In this document: positions 1 through 5,075 of the stretch, one piece after another
Numbering within the stretch: the stretch's first letter is position 1
How the letters are laid out: every line of letters starts with the position of its first letter
DNA from: a virus
DNA length: 20,422 bases
Virus record (IMG/VR): IMGVR_UViG_3300037119_005678
Location: 1 to 20,422 of that record
Direction: 5' to 3' (one strand)
Notes under the pieces: generated by a model
What the model was told of the DNA's origin: nothing
Seen by the model: the letters and a program-made list of their open reading frames with translations, nothing else
The model's database searches: none
Made by a program: the position numbers and the translations under genes

Positions 1-351
1 GTCCACCTTTGCCCAGAAGCGTTGCTCGGCGGTCAAGTTCAGCCATCGCCCTGTATGTGCATTGGCGAACCGGCTCTGCCTGCTTGGATGATTACTGGGA
101 TAGATCGGCGTGCCACAACCACAGGCGCAATAACCGCAAGGCTTTTCGCCGGGCTGCTCTTTTCGCTTCTTGGGATTGTGACCAACGACATAGAGGCGGT
201 ATTGCCCCTTAATGGTTCCCGACCTCGTGTGATTCTTGTCGGCTATTTGGGTTGGCTGTCCACAGCCGCACATACACAGACCGCTTGGGTTTGGGCCTGT
301 GTCGGTGAAGGGAAGTTGGGGTTGGAATGGGCTTGGGGTATGCTTTGTCAC
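1..351 (-). CDS. HNH homing-type endonuclease, N-terminal half (cut by left window edge)
   Basis: Reading the minus strand from a GTG at 351 gives 117 codons without a stop, running off the left edge. The product has two cysteine clusters of the form CxCGCG (residues 26-31 and about 75-80), each followed by a basic stretch; the first block ends in a VVGH motif that resembles the GH ends of the repeats in the third HNH protein (18164-18919). It then reaches AEQRFWAKVD, which matches the RFWGKV segment just before the HNH core of the second HNH protein (8008-8631). The catalytic HNH core itself must lie outside the window. The GTG start is favoured by an AAAGGAG ribosome site 9 nt upstream and by its match in layout to the start of the 8008-8631 gene. 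The gene is antisense to the tail operon and has its own promoter and structured leader. The family normally makes site-specific nicks or breaks that spread the gene. Overlapping plus-strand frames here look like shadows. Confidence 0.8.
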   Translation of the reverse strand, partial: MTKHTPSPFQPQLPFTDTGPNPSGLCMCGCGQPTQIADKNHTRSGTIKGQYRLYVVGHNPKKRKEQPGEKPCGYCACGCGTPIYPSNHPSRQSRFANAHTGRWLNLTAEQRFWAKVD

Positions 352-430
352 GTCGTTAGTCTCCTTTGGACTATCGGCCAAAGCCGGGGGCGTTTGCAGC
401 GCCGCTCGGCTACTTGTATTGGTTTCTACT
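352..430 (-). promoter_or_regulatory. Structured 5' leader of the left HNH gene (two hairpins, ribosome site in the second loop)
   Basis: Transcribed leftward from the promoter at 437-445, this leader can form hairpin 1 (arms 400-410 and 383-392, 7-nt loop, one bulge and one mismatch), a 9-nt spacer containing GGCC (374-382), and hairpin 2 (arms 369-373 and 357-361, 7-nt loop CAAAGGA holding the Shine-Dalgarno). Five nucleotides follow before the GTG. The leader of the second HNH gene (8632-8709) has the same dimensions with compensatory base changes. The likely role, by inference, is control of translation of the endonuclease. The 5' end is estimated from the -10 position. Confidence 0.72.
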
Positions 431-436
431 CGTTCA

Positions 437-445
437 ATTATACCA
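437..445 (-). promoter_or_regulatory. Extended -10 promoter of the left HNH gene
   Basis: The minus strand reads TGGTATAAT, a perfect -10 hexamer with the TGn extension. A consensus -35 is not evident (TTCCGT at 17-bp spacing matches 3 of 6), as is usual for extended -10 promoters. It lies in a 20-nt block, 427-446, that recurs exactly at 8706-8725 in front of the second HNH gene. It directs transcription against the tail operon. Confidence 0.75.
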
Positions 446-475
446 CGGCGTAGGATAGAACGGAAGGAATCATCA

Positions 476-751
476 ATGGAAGTCATCCATGTGACAGCCG
501 TATCACTAGACGGCAAGCTTGCCTTTGCCGAGCAGAACGAGGCGCACCCAGACGGCGAAGTAACGGTGTTCGGTGACGGCGAGGTGGTCAAGGTGGCCAG
601 AACGCCCGCCGTCGAGCAGGCTATCCTAGACGGCAATTTGGAGCAGGTCAAGGATCCACAGTTGCCCGCCGACGCCGTGAGCGCCACCACCGAAACGGTT
701 GAGACGGAAACGTTTGATGAGCCGCCCACAGAGGGCGAAGAGGACGCGTGA
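476..751 (+). CDS. Small acidic hypothetical phage protein
   Basis: A 91-residue protein, not recognised. The start ATG at 476 follows a GGAAGGA ribosome site; a longer frame open from 236 overlaps the antisense HNH leader and is not believed. The N-terminal 60 residues look like a small beta-rich domain (VIHVTAVSLDGKLAFAEQ, then EVTVFGDGEVVKVAR). The last 30 are strongly acidic and low in complexity, rich in Thr and Glu, which suggests a disordered tail. It is the first complete plus-strand gene, and its TGA overlaps the GTG of the methyltransferase, so the two are probably translationally coupled. A structural or accessory role in the morphogenesis cluster is inferred only from position. 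Confidence 0.65.
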   Translation: MEVIHVTAVSLDGKLAFAEQNEAHPDGEVTVFGDGEVVKVARTPAVEQAILDGNLEQVKDPQLPADAVSATTETVETETFDEPPTEGEEDA

Positions 752-1389
752 ATAGTTGCTTTACTCTATCAGGCAGGAGCTTTGAATATGCCGATAGTGA
801 GTACAACTGCACGCGTCTAAATGAGCGTGCGGTGGAAGTGCCGGTGGCGCTTTCGCTGCTCTGCCATGCACGCAAGCATGACGGTGCGGTGTTGGAAGTG
901 GGGGCCGTTTTGCCCCATTACCGTCCGGGCTGGCCTAGCGACGGGCATGTGTGCGTGGATTTGTTTGAGCCGTATGCGGGTGTCATCAATGCCGATGTAT
1001 TGACGTGGGAGCCGCCGGGAGCCCCCAGGGCGCAGTTTGACCTCATCGTGTGCATCTCGACGCTGGATCATCTGCGCGAAGAGGATGAGTTCCGCGCCGC
1101 ATTAGAACGCCTTCGGGCCTGGCGCAAGCCGGAAGGTTTGCTCTTTGTCACGCTGCCTTACGGGCAACCGGCCTGGGTGGGCGGCGGACCGTGGCTTGAT
1201 AGGCTAATTGAGCGCGGATCGCTTGACGCAGACATCATCTGGCGCATGGATAAAACGGATGTGGTAGCGCACGGGTGGGAGCAGATCCGCGGTGTTGCAC
1301 CGCGGCGCGCGTACAACTGGCCTACGGCCTATGCTAACACGGTCTATATGTACATGTGGGGGGAGGTGGAACAGTGGTGGAAGCTTTAG
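748..1389 (+). CDS. Class I SAM-dependent methyltransferase
   Basis: A 213-residue protein with the order of motifs of class I (Rossmann-fold) methyltransferases. Motif I is at about residues 48-58 (VLEVGAVLPHY, a degenerate form of the glycine loop that binds S-adenosylmethionine). An acidic strand end follows around 69-74, and a motif IV-like segment at 97-109 (FDLIVCISTLDHL). A second strand at about 130-140 (GLLFVTLPYG) fits the fold. The GTG start overlaps the preceding TGA as GTGA. The 3' end overlaps the upstream region of the glycosyltransferase, so the pair is co-expressed. The substrate is not evident. Such pairs in sugar clusters often modify glycans, and here a tail or capsid glycan or a host surface sugar is possible. 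DNA methylation is unlikely because no DPPY- or PC-type motif is seen. Confidence 0.78.
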   Translation: MNSCFTLSGRSFEYADSEYNCTRLNERAVEVPVALSLLCHARKHDGAVLEVGAVLPHYRPGWPSDGHVCVDLFEPYAGVINADVLTWEPPGAPRAQFDLIVCISTLDHLREEDEFRAALERLRAWRKPEGLLFVTLPYGQPAWVGGGPWLDRLIERGSLDADIIWRMDKTDVVAHGWEQIRGVAPRRAYNWPTAYANTVYMYMWGEVEQWWKL

Positions 1390-2453
1390 GCAGCCTACCC
1401 TTCTACGTGCCCGTGACGCTTGATCCATGGGAATCCTACGGCCTGATTGGGCTGCAACTTGTGCGCCATCTCGCTCGCCTGGGTGTCGAGGTAGACCTCT
1501 ATGGCCCATCTCCGCAGATGGCGCGTGCTCACGCTGACACGCCCGCAGGGGGCATCGTGCTGGGGCCGGTGGACACCTTTGCCTATCACGGTCAGCGCCT
1601 GCGGCAAGGGCCGCATGTAGCCATCACGATGTTTGAGAGTACGCGTCTGCCGGCGGATGCGCAAGGGTCCGAGGACGATTGGGTTACGCCGCTCAATGCC
1701 TGCGATGCTGTGATTGTGCCGAGCCGGTTTTGCGCGGAGGTCTTTGTTGGGAGCGGTGTACATGCGCCGATTCATGTCGTGCCCTTGGGCATCGGCGACA
1801 TCTACCGCTACCAGGAAAGGCCAGAAAAGCCGCAAGGCATGCCCTGTAAGGGTTTGACGTTTCTGACCTTTATCGATAGAGGGGAGCGCAAGGGCGGCCA
1901 CATGGCGCTACAGGCGTTTCTACGCGCCTTTGGTGATGACCCACGCTATAAGCTCATCCTCAAAAGCCGCAAGCCCAGAACCGGCCTGAACTTTACCAAT
2001 CCCAACATCGAAACGATTCAGGCCGACCTCAGCGAGGCGGAACTCTATCAGTTGTATCTACGCGCTGATGTGCTCATCAACGCCCACTGCGGCGAAGGAT
2101 TTGGGCTACTGCCCAGGGAATTTGCTGCGAGTGGAGGGTTGGCGCTGACCACCGCCTGGAGCGGCACTGCCGACGAGTTGGAAAGGTGGGGCGTTGCGCT
2201 TCCTTACACGCTTGTCAAGGCGGGCTGGCGAGATACGCCGAAATACGCCGGCAAGGAACTGGGCGAGTGGGCGCAGGTGGATACAGGCGAATTGGCGCAG
2301 GTCTTACGTGAGGTTGCCAGCGATTGGGAAAGCTACGCTAAGACATTAGCGGCCAAGGCGCAGGCGGCGCGCCAACTCTACTCGTGGCATGAATTCGCCA
2401 GCGGTGTGCTGAACGTATGGAAAGAAGCAGCTTATGCCGAGTCGCGAATCTGA
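1374..2453 (+). CDS. GT-B fold glycosyltransferase (group 1/GT4-like)
   Basis: A 359-residue GT-B enzyme of near-usual length. The N-terminal Rossmann half includes YGLIGLQLVRHLARLGVEV and, at its end, DAVIVPSRFCAEVF followed by HVVPLGIG, the usual interdomain signature. The C-terminal half includes TFLTFIDRGERKGGHMALQA and the donor-binding E-x7-E region EGFGLLPREFAASGG. It should transfer a sugar from a nucleotide donor; the acceptor is unknown. GTG 1374 is chosen as start because GGGAGG sits 7 nt upstream; an in-frame GTG at 1356 lies inside that site. The gene overlaps the methyltransferase end by 16 nt and the next gene start by 20 nt, placing it firmly in the structural operon. Modification of virion proteins is the simplest reading, but this is inference. 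Confidence 0.85.
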   Translation: MVEALGSLPFYVPVTLDPWESYGLIGLQLVRHLARLGVEVDLYGPSPQMARAHADTPAGGIVLGPVDTFAYHGQRLRQGPHVAITMFESTRLPADAQGSEDDWVTPLNACDAVIVPSRFCAEVFVGSGVHAPIHVVPLGIGDIYRYQERPEKPQGMPCKGLTFLTFIDRGERKGGHMALQAFLRAFGDDPRYKLILKSRKPRTGLNFTNPNIETIQADLSEAELYQLYLRADVLINAHCGEGFGLLPREFAASGGLALTTAWSGTADELERWGVALPYTLVKAGWRDTPKYAGKELGEWAQVDTGELAQVLREVASDWESYAKTLAAKAQAARQLYSWHEFASGVLNVWKEAAYAESRI

Positions 2454-2892
2454 AATTGCCGCCATCCTGCAAGGCGATAGCGGCCTGATGGCTACCCTCA
2501 GCGGCGGCCTCTATGTCTATGGCGACCTGGGTCCTGCGGGCATTACGCGGGACAGCACGCCCGCCGCCTTTGACCCGGACGGCTATCTTTTGCCCTGCGC
2601 CATCGTCAAGCAGCGCGGCGACATCCCCACCTTTGAGGCGGGCGACACGGCGGGGCAAGTCACCAGCGGGAATCAGGTCTGCGAGCTTTGGTTGTATCAG
2701 GATACGACCTATACGGCCATCGACGCCGCCAAGCCAATCATCTATCGCCTCCTGCAAGGGGCCGTACTGCCCGATAGCTTTGAGATTTACCTAGCCAATA
2801 CGCTATCCCGCCAACGGGATACGGGCGCTTTACAGGATGCGAGCATGGAGCGCGTCGATTATGTGGTGCCGTTTGTGATGATGCCAACGTAA
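2434..2892 (+). CDS. Putative tail terminator / tail completion protein
   Basis: A 152-residue protein starting at ATG 2434 behind GGAAAG, overlapping the glycosyltransferase by 20 nt. It begins with a helix (SRESEIAAILQGDSGLMATL), typical of small phage tail terminator and DUF3168-like proteins. A Gly-rich turn and beta strands follow, and then ELWLYQDTTYTAIDAAKPII, which resembles the strand-helix unit of that fold, before a final strand at VDYVVPFV. In siphophages this gene sits immediately before the tail tube gene, as here; it caps the growing tail and joins it to the head. The assignment rests mainly on size, predicted fold and position. A head-tail connector component is the alternative. 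Confidence 0.55.
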   Translation: MPSRESEIAAILQGDSGLMATLSGGLYVYGDLGPAGITRDSTPAAFDPDGYLLPCAIVKQRGDIPTFEAGDTAGQVTSGNQVCELWLYQDTTYTAIDAAKPIIYRLLQGAVLPDSFEIYLANTLSRQRDTGALQDASMERVDYVVPFVMMPT

Positions 2893-2911
2893 CTAAAAAG
2901 GGAGAAAGAAT

Positions 2912-3454
2912 ATGCCTGCGTTAATCAGTTATCACCGAGGTGTCCGTGGATTAAGTATGGCCACGTGGACCGCTGAAAACAGCTATGGGCCGCTCTACCC
3001 CATCACGGGGGCGCGTGGCGCCAACCTGGCCTGGGTCGTCGAATCAGACGAGCTGCGCGGCGATGATGTTGTCTTGGATAGATACACCACGATGGTATCG
3101 GCCACGTTGTCGATTCAGGAAGCTTCCATTGACCTCAACGTGCTGGACATGTGGCTGGGCGGCACGCTGGTCAGCAACGCCAACTACTATGACCTCAAGG
3201 TGTCCGACGCCGACAACGTGCCCTACATTGCCATCGTCGGCCATATCGTAGGCAGCGGCGGTTTGGGTGATTTGCACTTCCTGTTGCCCAAGGCCAAGCT
3301 GGCTGGCAACTTGCAGCTCAACGCCGCCGTCGATAGCTATCTCATTCCGCAGGCGGACTTCCAGGGCGTGCAGGAAGGCAACATTAACGGTATGTTACGC
3401 CTGCGCCATTACAACGTCTACCACCCCCTGGCGCTGCCGCTGGCGACCACCTAG
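2912..3454 (+). CDS. Major tail tube protein
   Basis: A 180-residue beta-rich protein with a strong ribosome site (GGGAGAAAG) before ATG 2912. Its position between a terminator-like gene and the chaperone pair is the standard place of the siphophage tail tube gene, whose product stacks as hexameric rings around the tape measure. The pattern of alternating strands (MVSATLSIQEASIDLNVLD, PYIAIVGHIVG, AKLAGNLQLNA) and the end segment SYLIPQADFQGVQEGN, followed by a strand in MLRLRHYN, resemble tail tube proteins. There is no Ig-like C-terminal extension. The function is well supported by context, less so by sequence identity. Confidence 0.7.
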   Translation: MPALISYHRGVRGLSMATWTAENSYGPLYPITGARGANLAWVVESDELRGDDVVLDRYTTMVSATLSIQEASIDLNVLDMWLGGTLVSNANYYDLKVSDADNVPYIAIVGHIVGSGGLGDLHFLLPKAKLAGNLQLNAAVDSYLIPQADFQGVQEGNINGMLRLRHYNVYHPLALPLATT

Positions 3455-3456
3455 CC

Positions 3457-3921
3457 ATGAATGGTCACGCACCAAGTAACGGCGACGAGCAGGAATTTGG
3501 CGACAAAATGAAGATCATGCGCCGCGACGGTTGGGAGCAGACGCTGCCCAGCGGGCGCACGGTGCGCGTGCGCGCCCTGGAGCCACACATGCTTCTGCGT
3601 GATGGTGACTGCCCCGACATCCTCACGCCGATGCTGCTCAAGTCTCTTTACGAAGGGCAGGATGCGGCGGCGCGTGCGTTTTTGACAACAGAGCTGCCCA
3701 GCACAGAAGAGGCGCTCGCCTACGTCGATGCCATAGACCGCATCGTGGACAAGAGCATTGCTGACGGTACGCCGGTCGAGGAATTAACGATTGGGGAAAA
3801 AAAGTGGATATTCCGCCTGGCCCTGGGTGGTGCCGAATTATTGATTACTTTTCGTCTCGAACAGGCGAGAGATGTGGCGGTTGTGGAGGAAGGCGACCAG
3901 CTACCACAAGCTGCCGAGTGA
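3457..3921 (+). CDS. Tail assembly chaperone, upstream frame (G-like)
   Basis: A 154-residue protein starting 3 nt after the tail tube stop. The N-terminal part includes LPSGRTVRVRALEPHMLL, typical of siphophage chaperones that derive from a small beta domain. Helices follow (MLLKSLYEG, EEALAYVDAIDRIVDKSIADG), then GEKKWIFRLALGGAELLITFR. The tail-tube / chaperone / overlapping second frame / tape measure order is the classic arrangement for the proteins that bind and shield the tape measure protein during assembly. The frame overlaps the next open frame from 3845 to 3921. The ORF also contains A AAA AAG at 3798-3804, a canonical slippery heptamer, although a -1 shift there would not enter the downstream chaperone frame. 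Confidence 0.72.
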   Translation: MNGHAPSNGDEQEFGDKMKIMRRDGWEQTLPSGRTVRVRALEPHMLLRDGDCPDILTPMLLKSLYEGQDAAARAFLTTELPSTEEALAYVDAIDRIVDKSIADGTPVEELTIGEKKWIFRLALGGAELLITFRLEQARDVAVVEEGDQLPQAAE

Positions 3922-4243
3922 AATCTTTGGCGAAGAGAACGCCCTGGCCGCCTGGATGCTCGACAATGCCGTAACCACCTTTGGCACGCTGGTCGAAAAC
4001 ATGCTCCAGGAGCGCGAGGAGGTCAGCGTTGGCGACCGTAAAGAGTACCGCCAACGCTACTCGATTGCCCAACTACTCGACCCTACATTTGTTTTTCCGC
4101 GTGATGACGACGCTGAGGAGGATGGCGGCGGCTGGGACGAATCGACATGGGATGAGTCGCAGCTCAAGCCAGATGGCAAAGCCATCAACCTAAACGGCAT
4201 TGTAGGGATTCAGGGCTTGAACTTTGACGAGATAAAGGGGTGA
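3872..4243 (+). CDS. Tail assembly chaperone, downstream frame (T-like extension)
   Basis: This frame is open from 3845 and has an ATG at 3872, giving 123 residues. It contains ATSYHKLPSEIFGEENALA, a form common at the start of the second chaperone domain, then a helical stretch (VTTFGTLVENMLQER) and an acidic tail. It lies +1 relative to the upstream chaperone, so a fusion requires a +1 or -2 shift in the 77-nt overlap; TTT C at 3850-3853 is a plausible +1 site, because tRNA-Phe reads both TTT and TTC. Independent initiation at ATG 3872 is possible, but only a weak ribosome site (AGGCGAG) precedes it. If the frames are fused, the boundaries given are a minimum. Confidence 0.68.
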   Translation: MWRLWRKATSYHKLPSEIFGEENALAAWMLDNAVTTFGTLVENMLQEREEVSVGDRKEYRQRYSIAQLLDPTFVFPRDDDAEEDGGGWDESTWDESQLKPDGKAINLNGIVGIQGLNFDEIKG

Positions 4244-4246
4244 ACT

Positions 4247-4627
4247 ATGGCTTTCCACTGGGACGTGAAACCCACAGATACTTTTCCCGAAGGATACGCA
4301 CAGTATACGCGTGCCGTCTATGTCACGGGGCGGCGTGTAGCGGAGAGCCGCGCTGAACAAATGTTGGCCTGGGCTCGACAAAACGCGCCTTGGAATGATG
4401 TAACGGGAGCTGCGCGGGCCGGCTTAAATGTGACTGTAACTCAAGCTCCTGGCGTAGTCGCAGAGATTACGCTGGCGCATGATCCAGCGCTGAATTACCC
4501 TGTATATCTTGAGACCCGCTTCGCGGGACGGGACGCCATAATTGCGCCAAGCGTGGACGTATGGGGGGCGATCTTCCAAAGGGATATGACTCGAATTGTG
4601 AACTTACAACTGGCAACTAAAGGCTAG
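4247..4627 (+). CDS. HK97 gp10-like tail completion / minor structural protein
   Basis: A 126-residue protein whose ATG lies 4 nt after the preceding stop, with a GGGGTGA ribosome site. A helix carrying RAEQMLAWARQNAPWNDVTGAA matches the layout of HK97 gp10-like proteins, in which an amphipathic helix is followed by AP-x-x-TG. A beta region follows (NVTVTQAPGVVAEITLAH), then the characteristic NYPVYLETRFAGRDAIIAPS, equivalent to the YA-x-YLE-x-G and P-x-x-x-P segments of that family. The family usually acts at the head-tail or tail-completion interface. Its position after the chaperones rather than before the tube gene is unusual but not unknown. It is the last gene before the antisense moron. 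Confidence 0.62.
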   Translation: MAFHWDVKPTDTFPEGYAQYTRAVYVTGRRVAESRAEQMLAWARQNAPWNDVTGAARAGLNVTVTQAPGVVAEITLAHDPALNYPVYLETRFAGRDAIIAPSVDVWGAIFQRDMTRIVNLQLATKG

Positions 4628-4664
4628 TTCGATAACAAAGTAGGCTGAATTGCAAAGGTGCTAA

Positions 4665-4961
4665 CTAACTGTCCACAAATTTGGCGTTGATATAGCCAAC
4701 TTGACCTTGGCAGTCCAGCTTATCAAAAGTGGAGTACATGCCTTCTTCCCACTTAATCGTGATCGAGTCATCTAGATTGGTGCAAACCGTTCCAACTGGA
4801 AAGTCGGCAAATGCATCTTGACCCGAACCAGGTTCGGCCCACATTTGCAGTGGTTCACCGGTTGGGCGCTGCAAAGTGACCTGATTGGAAGTAAAGAATA
4901 ATCCCTTTACGACGAAAAGTAGTGCTATGGACAGACCGACTAACCCGATTTTGTTTCTCAT
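4665..4961 (-). CDS. Secreted or membrane-anchored SH3-like small protein (moron)
   Basis: A 98-residue protein on the opposite strand to its neighbours. The ATG at 4961 has an AAGGAA site 7 nt upstream. The N-terminus (MRNK, then hydrophobic residues 5-23) is a signal anchor or signal peptide without a lipobox. Residues 28-98 look like a bacterial SH3 domain: LQMWAEPGSGQ, FPVGTVC, and QGQVGYINAKFV at the end. Cys60 and Cys84 could form a disulfide, which fits export. The flanks (4628-5075) look more A+T-rich than the tail genes. A single antisense gene of this kind between tail genes is typical of a moron that alters the host envelope, for example superinfection exclusion. That function is inference; no homologue is named. 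Confidence 0.7.
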   Translation of the reverse strand: MRNKIGLVGLSIALLFVVKGLFFTSNQVTLQRPTGEPLQMWAEPGSGQDAFADFPVGTVCTNLDDSITIKWEEGMYSTFDKLDCQGQVGYINAKFVDS

Positions 4962-5000
4962 TCACAATTTCCTTCAAAAAGACTTCAACGAATGAGCGAT

Positions 5001-5006
5001 AGTATA
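5001..5006 (-). promoter_or_regulatory. Candidate -10 of the moron promoter
   Basis: The minus strand reads TATACT, five of six matches to the -10 consensus, about 40 nt upstream of the moron ATG. No good -35 is found at 16-18 nt spacing (TTGCAC lies too close, at 9 nt), so this is only a candidate. Confidence 0.3.
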
Positions 5007-5075
5007 CAACCAGCTGTGCAACTCGTGTCTGACGATCCTGACAGGACAAGCGTTGACAGATTGAGGAAATGATCG

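Noticed and set aside
352-430. HEARO / OMEGA-type guide RNA linked to an HNH protein
   Set aside because: The adjoining proteins have no RuvC domain or IscB/IsrB features, and the leader is too short (about 80 nt) and overlaps the ribosome site.
22-453. A 143-codon plus-strand frame at the left end
   Set aside because: It is antisense to the recognisable HNH N-terminus and its leader, lacks a ribosome site and has no domain features.
3798-3804. The A7 heptamer as the G/GT chaperone fusion site
   Set aside because: A -1 shift enters the third frame and stops near 3970 without reaching the T-like domain; the T-like frame has a TGA at 3842, upstream of its open region.
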